Source of the DNA: CADEED01 sp043747875
GTDB lineage: Bacteria > Pseudomonadota > Gammaproteobacteria > Steroidobacterales > Steroidobacteraceae
Length of the DNA: 64,000 nucleotides
Assembly (NCBI GenBank): GCA_043747875.1
Contig: JAYTOI010000188.1
Location: forward strand, 1 to 64,000
Reading direction: 5' to 3'
Shown: one piece after another, positions 50,846-59,488 of the stretch
Numbering within the stretch: the stretch's first letter is position 1
How the letters are laid out: each line of letters begins with the position of its first letter
Made by a program: the position numbers and the translations under genes
The notes under the pieces: generated by a model
Database searches by the model: none
What the model saw: the letters and a program-made list of their open reading frames with translations, nothing else
What the model was told of the DNA's origin: nothing

Positions 50846-53800
50846 GCTGCACCACCAGCAGCGCCAGCGCCAGCAGCGTCAGCCACTCCATCCGGCCGCC
50901 GCCGCTCTTACCGCCGGCTAACGGTGCGCTCGTCCCGCCGGCCACTTCGATCGCCACTTCGCGCGCGTTCTGCGGCGCATTGAGCGCACTCAATTTGAGC
51001 GTCGCCACGAAGCGCCCATCGGCTGCGGCGCGCACGCTGAGCTGCACGATCGAGGTACTCCGCGAGGCGAGATCGCTGAAATCACAGCGCAGGACGGTGG
51101 TGCCGCTGCAGATCGCATCCGACGCGGAGATTCCGACCAGCGAAACTTCGGGCGGAAGCGTCACCTCGAGGCGCGTGCCCACCGCTTTCTCCGCGCCGTT
51201 CACGAGCGCGATCTCCGGGAAGGTCAGCGTCGAGTTCTTCGGCCCGCCGACGCTGGCGCCGACGCGCAACTCGAGGTCGGTCATGGCATGCGTGACGACG
51301 AGGCCCCGCACCGCGTCGTTCAGCGCCGAGACATCGCCCGCGGTCGACACGCTGGCCGCGATGTCGCTCGCGTAAGGCGCCGCCTCGGCGCGATACGTCA
51401 CCGTCACCGCGATCTGGCCGTTCGGCGGCAGATCGCTGAAGTCGCAGACGCCACCTTCGCCGGCGTCGACTCCGCACTGACCAGCCGTCGCGCGGATGGA
51501 CTCGACCCGCAGACCGGGTAGATAGTGTGGGGCGACGAAGCGCGCCGTCGAGAGCCCGCGCCGTGCCGTCGTCACCGCGAACGTCGTCGCGCGCGTCTCG
51601 CCGACGACGAGGTCCGGCAGATCGAGCGAGCCCGACACCGCGATGTCGTAGTACGGCCGCACCAGCACCACCCGCGCCAGCGCATCGTTCTCCGGCGCCG
51701 TGTCGCCCGGCGCCACGGTTACGAACGTGATGCCGTACTGACCGGCCTCGGCGAACTGCGCCTGGTAGTCGACGAACAGCTGCGCATTGCGCGCCAGCGA
51801 GGGCAGCGCGCAGCGCGCGCGCTGTGGCGTGAGCAGCGTGCACGCCACGCCGTTGTGGACATTCACGCCGCACAGCGTGCCGGCCTCGTGCAGCACCACG
51901 TCGAGCGTCGCGTTGCGCACGGCGTCGCGGCCGTTCGAGCGCAGGGTGACCTGTCCTTCGAACGTCGAGGCCTCGACACCGCTACCGCCCGACGCCAGCG
52001 TCACGGCCAGGTCCACCGCGTGCTCGGCACGCAGGTGCACCACCACGGAGTTGTTAGCCGCGTAGAGATCGTTGTCGGTGGCCGCGCTCGCGACGACTTC
52101 TGAGCTCAGCGGCCGGGTAGCGTGCACGCGCACCCTTGCGACGCGCGATTCCCCCGGCGCCATCGCGGCGAACACGCAGCGCATCGCCGTCATGTCGAAC
52201 GGCGCGCACAGGCCGCCGCTCGCGTCGACGGAGTCCACGACGATGGCGCTCGAGGCGATCGAGAGCAGCAGCGTCACTGCATCCGTGGGGCCAGAGCCGC
52301 GCGAGCGCAGCGTGTACGCGATCTCGTACGGCGCGCCGACACCGATGCTTTCCGTGCCGGAGCTCACGGTCAGGTCGATATCGTGATCGGGCCGCACCCA
52401 GCCGGAGAGGTTGGCGTTGTTGTTGGTGAAGTCGCCTTCGCCCGAGACCGTGATGCCCGCCGCGGCGAACAGCGGACCGCCGGAGACCGTGGTCGCCTGC
52501 GCCGTGAGCCGGCGCACCATTCCGGCCGGCAGCTCGGTGATGGAGCAGCTCACCGCGAAGGCATTCACGCTGCAGTTGGCTCCGGGCATCGAGGCTGACG
52601 TGATGGGCTGGCTCATGTTGAACGACAGCGTGGCATTGCGCAGCGGCATCGAGCGCAGGCTGCTCACGTCGGCGTAAATTTCGAGCGGCGAGCCCAGTGG
52701 CAGATCGAGCGAATCAGCCGAGAGCAGCACCGCCGCGTCGATGCCCGAACGCAACGACACCGGCAGAGAGCGGCTGTTGTTGGAAGTGATGCGGTCATTG
52801 CTCGCGGTCACGCGTGCCTGCGCGGTGAAGTTTGCAGCCGAGGAGCCGCGCGCCGTCACTGCGATCGACTGCGATTCGCCGGCGCCGAGCGTCGCCAGCG
52901 CGCAAGTCACCTGGAGCGCTTCGGTCGAGCAACTACCCGTCGAGCTGGTCGCAGACTCGATGACGAAACCCGCCATCGACGGCAGCGTCACGGTCGCCGT
53001 CACGTCCTCGGCAGCGCGATTGCCGGCAGAGCGCACGAGGAACGGCAGGGTGAACGCCTGGCCGCCCTCGCCTTTCACGCTGGTGGCCGAGGTCTCGACG
53101 GTGACATCGGCATATTCGGCCGGCGTGACGCAGCTTGCGCTTGCGATCAGCCGGCTCATCAGGTCGAGGCTGCAGTTCGAGAACGTTGCGGAGCCGGTGA
53201 CCGCGGGCGCCATGATGAAACTGCCCGTGACGCTGGCGCAAGTGGTGTTCGGCTCACCGTCGTGTGTTGCGCCGAGGTTGTGGCCGATCTCGTGCGCCAT
53301 GATCAGCGCCGAGATCGTCGTGCCGTACGCGTGCTCGCTGATCGACACGCCGTTCTGTGCGTCGCACACCGTGCCGACATAGGCGATGCCGGCCGTGTTG
53401 CCTTCGAGATCCTTGCCTGTCACGAGATGCGCGAGACCGCGCGCACGCACCTCCGGGTGCATCGAGCGGTAGTTGCCTAACTGCTCGAGCAGCGTCGCGC
53501 CCTTGGTGCTCGTCAATGTATCGGCACCCACCGGCATGAGCCGCACGTCGGTGGCGAGCACCAGCAGGCCGAGCTGGGCGCTGAAGATGCCCTCGACGAT
53601 GTTGAGCCGCGCGAGCATCGCGACCGTGGGATCGCTTTCGACGGACTGCAGCGCCGCGTCGCCGATCAGCGAGATCTCGATCTGGCGCGTGAGCGTCGGC
53701 GCCATCTGGCCGAGCTCCTGCACCATCGCGAGGTAATCGTCGAGCGCCGTGACGTTCGCCGACCGCGTGCTCGCGGCCGACGCGCAGAAATCGCGCGGCA

Positions 53801-54245
53801 GTGCGTCGCGCGTGTCCGAGAGACGATAGATCACCGCCTGATCCCCGGCCACGGCCACGGCCAGCGGCATCGAAAGCTGGTCCGCGACGCGCGCATACGT
53901 CGTAACCGCGTAGAGATCCTGTCCGTCCCAGATGGCGCCTTCGATGCCGGCGCCAGATTGCGTCAAACGCACCCAGGATCCCGGTGCGCCATCGACCGCG
54001 CCGCGCAGTACGCGGATGGAAGAAAGCTCGGCCTTGCGAGCTGCGGACAGCTTGGAAAGGACTCGGTCGTTGTCCGCCAGCGTGAGGTCGAAGCGGCGGC
54101 CGTAGGCGTCGAAGTGGGTTTCAGCGCCGGACAGTGCGAGCGCGACCGGTTCGGCGTATTGGATCGTAGTGGCCGCAGGCGCAGCCGATGCCACTGCATT
54201 CGCAACCAATGGCAACCACATCCATATGGACGCTCGACGCACCAT
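50757..54245 (-). CDS. Large exported M12B-type metalloprotease with DUF11-like repeats
   Basis: 1162-residue secreted or surface protein. A signal (SIWMWLPLVANAVASAAPA) is followed by a propeptide-like domain, then an adamalysin/reprolysin catalytic domain with ALIMAHEIGHNLGATHDGE at about residue 315 (HExxHxxGxxHD, all three zinc His present) and paired Cys around it. From about residue 390 to 1120 come six or more DUF11/CARDB-like beta-sandwich repeats, each with an RSxGxxxAxDVT-like strand. Near the end SGGGRMEWLTLLALALLVVQQ looks like a GlyGly-CTERM-type sorting segment. Instead of the usual short basic end, the frame runs into a repeat element and adds about 28 unrelated residues. It may act on host or matrix proteins. 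Confidence 0.88.
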   Translation of the reverse strand: MVRRASIWMWLPLVANAVASAAPAATTIQYAEPVALALSGAETHFDAYGRRFDLTLADNDRVLSKLSAARKAELSSIRVLRGAVDGAPGSWVRLTQSGAGIEGAIWDGQDLYAVTTYARVADQLSMPLAVAVAGDQAVIYRLSDTRDALPRDFCASAASTRSANVTALDDYLAMVQELGQMAPTLTRQIEISLIGDAALQSVESDPTVAMLARLNIVEGIFSAQLGLLVLATDVRLMPVGADTLTSTKGATLLEQLGNYRSMHPEVRARGLAHLVTGKDLEGNTAGIAYVGTVCDAQNGVSISEHAYGTTISALIMAHEIGHNLGATHDGEPNTTCASVTGSFIMAPAVTGSATFSNCSLDLMSRLIASASCVTPAEYADVTVETSATSVKGEGGQAFTLPFLVRSAGNRAAEDVTATVTLPSMAGFVIESATSSTGSCSTEALQVTCALATLGAGESQSIAVTARGSSAANFTAQARVTASNDRITSNNSRSLPVSLRSGIDAAVLLSADSLDLPLGSPLEIYADVSSLRSMPLRNATLSFNMSQPITSASMPGANCSVNAFAVSCSITELPAGMVRRLTAQATTVSGGPLFAAAGITVSGEGDFTNNNANLSGWVRPDHDIDLTVSSGTESIGVGAPYEIAYTLRSRGSGPTDAVTLLLSIASSAIVVDSVDASGGLCAPFDMTAMRCVFAAMAPGESRVARVRVHATRPLSSEVVASAATDNDLYAANNSVVVHLRAEHAVDLAVTLASGGSGVEASTFEGQVTLRSNGRDAVRNATLDVVLHEAGTLCGVNVHNGVACTLLTPQRARCALPSLARNAQLFVDYQAQFAEAGQYGITFVTVAPGDTAPENDALARVVLVRPYYDIAVSGSLDLPDLVVGETRATTFAVTTARRGLSTARFVAPHYLPGLRVESIRATAGQCGVDAGEGGVCDFSDLPPNGQIAVTVTYRAEAAPYASDIAASVSTAGDVSALNDAVRGLVVTHAMTDLELRVGASVGGPKNSTLTFPEIALVNGAEKAVGTRLEVTLPPEVSLVGISASDAICSGTTVLRCDFSDLASRSTSIVQLSVRAAADGRFVATLKLSALNAPQNAREVAIEVAGGTSAPLAGGKSGGGRMEWLTLLALALLVVQQKWGHSSFCCNNRKAPLRRSGTSSIVTAK

Positions 54246-54564
54246 GCGACCTCTCGGCTCCCCCGGCGGCGTTCTTTTCGGGCGGATGTGGTGGACACCG
54301 GCGCCGCTCGAGATCGCAAATTAACGTGTAAGAGAACGTGAGGAGCAGTGTGGGGATAGTCCGACACGAAATCGGTGACTTGTGCCGCACCGTTCGGGCA
54401 GGTGCCTGCCGATGCTGTTGACAGGGGTGGAAGATGAGAACCAGGGCGGGAGAATTGTAAAACCACAGGGGACTCGGGCGGTGTCCTACACAGCAGAGAA
54501 GGCTCAGCCAGTCTTCTTCTCGTACCCCGCTTTGTCGGCCGCGTCGGGGCCGATGCAGGACGCT
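54246..54564. other. Gene-free upstream region of the M12B protease
   Basis: 319 bases with no supported gene. It holds the promoter side of the minus-strand protease gene; an A-rich stretch CAAATTAACGTGTAAGAGAACG (near 54315) stands out against the GC-rich background and may be promoter-related. Nothing more can be claimed. Confidence 0.3.
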
Positions 54565-54705
54565 TCAGGCGGGTTCGGCGCCCGAAGCCGACTCATGCGC
54601 ATCGGGCGCGATCGAAACGTCGACGTTGAAATGGAAGTTCGGCTGCTCTTCCTGCGACAGAAGCTTGGCGACCGACGGCCGAGCGTCAGCCGTGCGTCGC
54701 CACCC
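54565..54705 (-). pseudogene. C-terminal fragment of an unidentified gene, overlapping MAPEG end
   Basis: A 46-codon minus-strand frame with strongly coding-like, GC-ending codons reads ARPSVAKLLSQEEQPNFHF and on through NVDVSIAPDAHESASGAEPA to a stop at 54565. It has no start codon of its own. It is closed on its upstream side by a TAG inside the MAPEG gene. It looks like the surviving tail of a deleted gene whose front was lost where the MAPEG gene now ends. The parent family is not recognised. Confidence 0.4.
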
Positions 54706-55111
54706 GGACTACTAGATAGATCCACAGGGCCAGCAGGACCAACCAGCCGGTGAAGTATGCATTCCGGCGCTTCCGCAGCCGATTGGCCCCGAGGTGGATG
54801 AATGCATGTACCAGGCGCACGGCCACGTAGGCCCAGGCCAACCCGGCGAAGCCCCGATCCACGACCCCGGCCACCATGGCCGCCAGACACCCCACATAGA
54901 AGAGTGTCGGCGCCTCGAACAGGTTGACGAAATGCCGCGCGACTTTCTGCGAGGACTCAGGCTCGATCGCGCCCTGATGCAACCGGTAGAAGTTGACGTC
55001 TATCTGCCCGGCGCGGATCGCGGCCACGCGGGCGAGATAGAGGCGGAGCACCACCCCGCCGGTCAGCAACACCATGGCGGCCATCGGATATATGAGATTT
55101 GGCACAATCAC
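54686..55111 (-). CDS. MAPEG-family membrane protein
   Basis: 141-residue integral membrane protein with four hydrophobic helices (YPMAAMVLLTGGVVLRLYLAR; FYVGCLAAMVAGVV; WAYVAVRLVHAFIHLG; FTGWLVLLALWIYLVVRV). The blocks NLFEAPTLFY and RLVHAFIHLGANRLRKR are the signature of the MAPEG superfamily (membrane-associated eicosanoid and glutathione metabolism proteins, including microsomal glutathione transferases). A glutathione-linked detoxification role is possible. The ATG at 55111 is immediately followed by the first helix. It is divergent from the CHRD gene, with 99 bases between starts. Confidence 0.9.
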   Translation of the reverse strand: MIVPNLIYPMAAMVLLTGGVVLRLYLARVAAIRAGQIDVNFYRLHQGAIEPESSQKVARHFVNLFEAPTLFYVGCLAAMVAGVVDRGFAGLAWAYVAVRLVHAFIHLGANRLRKRRNAYFTGWLVLLALWIYLVVRVATHG

Positions 55112-55210
55112 TCAGGTCTCCCCTCCTCGCAACTAACGAGGTTTCATGTGGCTGGCCTATGATAGGCGCCCCCTCGCAATCGGGTTTCACAATCAATCAA
55201 GGGGATTGTC

Positions 55211-55771
55211 ATGAAAAGGAAAATTCTGAGTTCAATCTTGATAGGGATGTCGTGCACTCTGATCGGCGCGAGTAGTTTGATGGCGCACGATGGAGGCGAA
55301 GACAAGGGAGATCGCGGACGTGAGCGCAACCGCACGACGTTCGTCGCGCATGCGGATCTCGTCGGTGCACAGGAAAACCCTCTGATCTCTACGGAGGCAA
55401 AAGGCCATTTCCACGCGGTCGTCGATACGGTGGCCGGCACGATCACATGGACGCTCAAGTACGACGCCCTCGAGGGCACCGTGACGCAGGCGCACGTGCA
55501 CGTCGGGCAGCGCGGCGTGAATGGCGGCATCAGCTTCTACATGTGCACCAACGGCGCGGCACCTGCGGGACCGCTGCCGCCGGCGTGCCCGGTTCCGCCA
55601 GCTGAAATCTCGGGCGTGATCACGGCCGAGAACATCATCGGTCCGACTGGCCAGGGCATCCCGCTGGCCGCGTTCGCCGAGGTGGTTGGGCACATGAGAG
55701 ACGGCAATTCGTACGCCAACGTCCACTCGAGCGTGGCACCGGGCGGCGAAATCCGCGGCCAATTGCATTAA
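55211..55771 (+). CDS. Exported CHRD-domain protein
   Basis: 186-residue exported protein. Signal LSSILIGMSCTLIGASSLMA, then an acidic/basic linker (GGEDKGDRGRERNR), then one CHRD domain: FVAHADLVGAQENPLISTEAKGHFHAVVD, TITWTLKYDALEGTVTQAHVHVGQRGVNGGISFYMC and YANVHSSVAPGGEIRGQLH. CHRD is the beta-rich domain of chordin; bacterial versions are periplasmic or surface-located with no established activity. The His-rich AHVHVG and NVHS spots could bind metal. AAGGGG precedes the ATG at 55211. It is a stand-alone gene followed by a GC hairpin at 55791. Confidence 0.9.
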   Translation: MKRKILSSILIGMSCTLIGASSLMAHDGGEDKGDRGRERNRTTFVAHADLVGAQENPLISTEAKGHFHAVVDTVAGTITWTLKYDALEGTVTQAHVHVGQRGVNGGISFYMCTNGAAPAGPLPPACPVPPAEISGVITAENIIGPTGQGIPLAAFAEVVGHMRDGNSYANVHSSVAPGGEIRGQLH

Positions 55772-55790
55772 TTCCGGCCGAAAAGACCGT

Positions 55791-55819
55791 CGGCCCGCGC
55801 CCGGAAAGGGTGCGGGCCG
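55791..55819 (+). terminator. GC-rich hairpin after the CHRD gene
   Basis: CGGCCCGCGCCC - GGAAA - GGGTGCGGGCCG forms a 12-bp stem with one G-T pair and a 5-base loop, 20 bases past the CHRD stop. No T-run follows, so it may stop transcription inefficiently or protect the 3' end. The 55820-56004 stretch beyond holds no gene and must contain the RRM gene promoter. Confidence 0.5.
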
Positions 55820-56004
55820 GGGTCACCCCGGCAATTTCGCCTGGAACCAGTCGCGCGGCGCCCGGGATTGATGTACCGTCGCCGCCGGATTGTGATTCTT
55901 CGTTGATGCGATGTCGTATTCCCGGCATCGAACTCTCCAAGTATTCGCGAACCAGCAGACAGGGCTAAACCTGTCACCGTGTTTCATTATTTGTGAGTTG
56001 TTTT

Positions 56005-56304
56005 GTGACGAAACTTTACGTTGGAAATCTGCCTTTCTCCGCCACCGAAGATCAGGTGCGTGCTCTGTTCGCAACCCATGGCACCGTAGACAAGGTGTCC
56101 CTCGTGAACGATCGCGAGACCGGCCGCCCGCGCGGCTTCGGTTTCGTCGAAATGCCGAATGCCGATGCCACGCGTGCCATGCAGGCGCTCGACGGCAAGG
56201 ACTTCGGCGGTCGTCCGCTGAAGGTGAACGAAGCGCAGGAGCGCGATCGCGGCGCGCCGCGTGGCAATTTCGGTGGTGGTGGTGGTGGCGGACGCCGCTT
56301 CTAA
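56005..56304 (+). CDS. RRM-type RNA-binding protein
   Basis: 99-residue single-RRM protein of the bacterial/cyanobacterial Rbp type. RNP2 is KLYVGNLPFSATEDQVRALF and RNP1 is GRPRGFGFVEMPNADA; the tail after residue 82 is Arg/Gly-rich (GAPRGNFGGGGGGGRRF), common in cold-inducible RNA chaperones. The start is taken as GTG 56005 (M-T-K-L-Y); a GTG four codons earlier (55993) is in frame. A long leader of over 200 bases without a gene lies upstream, in keeping with post-transcriptional or cold control, though no specific element is recognised. A textbook terminator follows. Confidence 0.92.
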   Translation: MTKLYVGNLPFSATEDQVRALFATHGTVDKVSLVNDRETGRPRGFGFVEMPNADATRAMQALDGKDFGGRPLKVNEAQERDRGAPRGNFGGGGGGGRRF

Positions 56305-56323
56305 TAGCCGAATCGCGAAATTC

Positions 56324-56357
56324 AGCGGCGCCGGCAATGCTGGCGCCGCTTTTTTTT
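56324..56357 (+). terminator. Intrinsic terminator of the RRM gene
   Basis: Perfect 9-bp stem AGCGGCGCC / GGCGCCGCT with a 9-base loop, followed by a run of T. Stands 20 bases past the stop codon. It is the clearest intrinsic terminator in the window. Confidence 0.93.
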
Positions 56358-56500
56358 GCGCGGGAAATGTTGCCACCGTTGCGGCTGTCGCCACCGCCAT
56401 CGCAGGACGCGAGCGTCGCGACCACCCGCACCCAGCCCGGCGCGGGACGCCAGGTTCAATCGCATCAATCCCCTTTGAAGGTGAGCGTGGCCGCCGCACT

Positions 56501-56532
56501 CCCGAACGCCGAACTAGTCGTCGGCGTTCGGG
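56501..56532. terminator. Perfect hairpin between RRM and M16 genes
   Basis: CCCGAACGCCGA - 8 bases - TCGGCGTTCGGG is a perfect 12-bp inverted repeat, 16 bases beyond the stop of the minus-strand M16 gene. It probably terminates that gene and perhaps acts in both directions; no long T-run is present. Confidence 0.6.
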
Positions 56533-56547
56533 GTCAGGTCATCTGTC

Positions 56548-59388
56548 TTATTTCCCGGCCGGCACCGGCACCGGCGCCGTCGCGGGCGGAGCTGCAGGCG
56601 CGCTCGCCGCCTTCGCAAAATCGCCCGCCTTCACGACGGTGAAGCTGCCGTACTCGATGTACTTCGCCATCACCGCCTTGATCTGCGCGGGTGTGAGTGC
56701 CGCCACCTTCGCCTCGATGTCGGCTTCCCACTGGAACATGCGACCGAAGTAGGCCATCCGGGCCAGTCCCCCCACGAGCTCGCGATCCTGCGCGCGCGAC
56801 ACGGTGCGCCGCTGCAGCCAGCCGCTCTTCGCCTCTTCGAGCTCCGCCACCGAGAACTCCTCGTTCACGACGCGCAGCATCTCTTCCTTGTAGACCTGCT
56901 CGAGTCTGGCGAGATTTTGCGGCGCGTAGATGGCATAGCTCACGAACGAACCAGCTTCGTCGATCTCGTCCGCGTTCGCCCGTGAGCCAGCGCCGTAGCT
57001 GAGGCCTTCCTTGATGCGGATGCGCGCATTGAGCCGTGACTTCAGTCCGGACCCGCCGAGCAGATAGTTGCCGAGCACCAGCGCCGGCCAGTCGGCGTTG
57101 TCGTCGCGCATCTTGAACTCGAGGCCCGCGATGAAATACGCGTTGGCCTTGTCGGGAGTCTCGATGGAGAGATTGTTGGGCTTCGTCTGCTGGTACGGGT
57201 TCGGCACGCGCACGAACGCCTTCGGCGCCTTCCAGTCGCCGAGCTGCTGGCGCATTTGCTCCGCCACGGCCGCGGCGTCGAAGTCGCCGATCACTGCGAA
57301 TTCCGACGGCTGCGCGCCGTAGAAGTCCTTGTGGAACTGCACGACCTGCTCGCGCGTCACGGCCTTGATGCCGGCGATCATCTCGTCGATGGTCGGCGCG
57401 TAGCGCACGTCACCCTTCGGGTAGCGATTGCCCACTCTCGAGAACGCGATGCTCGCGAGCGCGGTGGGCTCGGACTTCTGCGATTCGAGCTGCGCGAGAC
57501 GCTCGGTGCGCAACTGCTCGAGCTCCTTCGCGTCGAACACGGGCTGTCGCAGCACTTCGGTGACGAGCGTGAGAACGGCCGGCAGGTTCTCGCGCGTGGT
57601 CTCGATGCTCACGCTGCCACCCTGCGCACTGCCGCCGACGTTGACACGCGCCTTGAGCTTGTCGAACTCGTCTTCGATCTGCTGGCGCGTGTGCTTTGTG
57701 GTGCCGCGCATGAGCATCGCCGCGGCCATGCCGCCGATGTCGGACTTGTTCACGAGCGACTTCTCGTCGCCGAAGTGCAGGTTGTACGCCACCACCACCG
57801 AACCGCCGCGGGTCTTCTTCGGCAGAAGAGCGAGCTTGATTCCGCCCGGCAGCGTCGAGCGCTGCGTGCGCGCGTCGATGTTTGCATTCGAAGGATCGAA
57901 GGCCTCGCCCGCTTCCTTCGCCGTGTCACCCTTGTAGTCCTTCACCATCGCGACCACGTCGGGCCTCGCGGGGATCTCCGCGCGCTCGGGTTGTTTGGTC
58001 GGATAGAACAGGCCCGCCGTGCGATTGCTGGCCTTCAGGTACGTCTGCCACACGCGCTGCACGTCCGCGGTCTTCACCGCGCGCAGGCGATCGCGATTCA
58101 GGAACAGGAGTCGCCAGTCCCCCATGCCCATCCAGTTGCTGAGCTCGAGACCGATCTGGTCGGAGGTGTTCAGGTTGAGCTCGATCTGCTTGAGGATGGC
58201 CGTGCGCGCGCGCTCGACTTCCTCGTCGCTGACCGGCTTCGCGGGCTTCTCGACCTGCGCGATGATCGCATCACGCACGGGATCGAGCGGCTTGCCCTCG
58301 CGCACGATGGCGCCGAAGTACGCGATCCCGGGCTCCGCGAGCTGCAGTCCCGCGCCGAATACGTTCGCGGCCTTCTGCGTCTCTACGAGCTCTTTGTGGA
58401 GCCGGCCGGATGGCGTGTCGCCGAGGACCCGCGCGAGGATCTGCAGCGCGGAGAAGTCTTCGTGTGTGCCCGCGGGCACGTGATAGGCGTTGACCGCAAC
58501 CTGCACGTCGCCGACGCGGCGCAGGATCACCTGGCGCTCGCCGTCCTGCGTTGGCTCGATGGTGTGCATCTTGGGCAGCGCGCGCGCCGGCCGAGGAATC
58601 GCGGCGAAGTACTCCTGCACGAGCTTGAGTGTCGCGGGCTCGTCGATCTTGCCGGCGACGACCAGCACCGCGTTGTCGGGCTGGTAGTAGGTCTTGTAGA
58701 ACGCCTGCAGCCGCTCGATCGGAACGCCTTCGATGTCCGAGCGGGCGCCGATCGGCACGTTCGAGTAGTTATGCCAGTCGAAGGCGATCGCGAGGACTCG
58801 CTTGAACAGCACGTTGGTGGGCGCGTTCTCACCGGACTCGAACTCGTTGCGGACCACCGTCATCTCGGTGTCGAGGTCCTTCTGCGCGATGAAGGAATTC
58901 ACCATGCGATCCGACTCCAGATCGAGCGCCCAACGCAGGTTCTCCTCGGTCGCGCTGAACGTCTCGTAGTAGTTGGTGCGGTCCCACGAGGTGGTGCCGT
59001 TGGGTCGCGCGCCGTGCGAGGCGAGCTCGGCCGGGATGTCCTTGTGGCGCGGCGAGCCCTTGAACACCATGTGCTCGAGCAGGTGCGCCATGCCGGTCTC
59101 ACCGTAATTCTCGTGGCGGGAGCCGACCAGGACGGTGAGGTTCACCGTGATGGTTTGTTTGGTCTGGTCCGGGAACAGCAGCACCCGCAGTCCGTTCGCG
59201 AGGCGGTATTCGGTGATGCCCTCCACGGACGTGACGCGCTCGGGCGCAGCCGGCGGAGCGGGCGCGGCCACGGGCGGCGGCGCGGGCGCCGGCTTTGGCT
59301 TCTTGGCCAACGCGGGAGCGGTCAGCAGCGGGAACACGACCGCCGCGCAGGCGGCTAACACGATGCGGGAGCGAAGAATGCTCGGCAT
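56548..59388 (-). CDS. M16-family zinc peptidase, two fused halves
   Basis: 946-residue exported pitrilysin/insulinase-type peptidase. Signal LAACAAVVFPLLTAPALA, a Pro/Ala-rich linker, then the catalytic half with inverse zinc motif ETGMAHLLEHMVFKGSPRH (HxxEH) and the downstream Glu in ENLRWALDLESDRM. The second, inactive half begins near residue 480 (LPGGIKLALLPKKTRGGSVVVAYNL) and lacks HxxEH, as usual for M16 tandem proteins. Members degrade peptides in a closed chamber in the periplasm. The ATG at 59388 is preferred to a GTG 9 bases upstream. Proline/alanine-rich ends at both termini (APAAPPATAPVPVPAGK) are noticeable. Confidence 0.92.
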   Translation of the reverse strand: MPSILRSRIVLAACAAVVFPLLTAPALAKKPKPAPAPPPVAAPAPPAAPERVTSVEGITEYRLANGLRVLLFPDQTKQTITVNLTVLVGSRHENYGETGMAHLLEHMVFKGSPRHKDIPAELASHGARPNGTTSWDRTNYYETFSATEENLRWALDLESDRMVNSFIAQKDLDTEMTVVRNEFESGENAPTNVLFKRVLAIAFDWHNYSNVPIGARSDIEGVPIERLQAFYKTYYQPDNAVLVVAGKIDEPATLKLVQEYFAAIPRPARALPKMHTIEPTQDGERQVILRRVGDVQVAVNAYHVPAGTHEDFSALQILARVLGDTPSGRLHKELVETQKAANVFGAGLQLAEPGIAYFGAIVREGKPLDPVRDAIIAQVEKPAKPVSDEEVERARTAILKQIELNLNTSDQIGLELSNWMGMGDWRLLFLNRDRLRAVKTADVQRVWQTYLKASNRTAGLFYPTKQPERAEIPARPDVVAMVKDYKGDTAKEAGEAFDPSNANIDARTQRSTLPGGIKLALLPKKTRGGSVVVAYNLHFGDEKSLVNKSDIGGMAAAMLMRGTTKHTRQQIEDEFDKLKARVNVGGSAQGGSVSIETTRENLPAVLTLVTEVLRQPVFDAKELEQLRTERLAQLESQKSEPTALASIAFSRVGNRYPKGDVRYAPTIDEMIAGIKAVTREQVVQFHKDFYGAQPSEFAVIGDFDAAAVAEQMRQQLGDWKAPKAFVRVPNPYQQTKPNNLSIETPDKANAYFIAGLEFKMRDDNADWPALVLGNYLLGGSGLKSRLNARIRIKEGLSYGAGSRANADEIDEAGSFVSYAIYAPQNLARLEQVYKEEMLRVVNEEFSVAELEEAKSGWLQRRTVSRAQDRELVGGLARMAYFGRMFQWEADIEAKVAALTPAQIKAVMAKYIEYGSFTVVKAGDFAKAASAPAAPPATAPVPVPAGK

Positions 59389-59488
59389 GGAACGCACTCC
59401 GTGCGAAGGGAAAGGAGCGGGATTGTACTATTCCTTTCGGCAGCCGCGAGTCCGCGACGGCAATAGTTTGGCGCGGAACCGGCTCGTC

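Noticed and set aside
55820..56004. Cold-shock-type RNA thermometer upstream of the RRM gene
   Set aside because: The leader is long, but I could not identify a conserved element; kept only as a comment on the gene.
57256..59358. 700-codon plus-strand frame opposite the M16 peptidase
   Set aside because: Same antisense artefact; no signal peptide, domain or ribosome site, while the M16 gene is complete.
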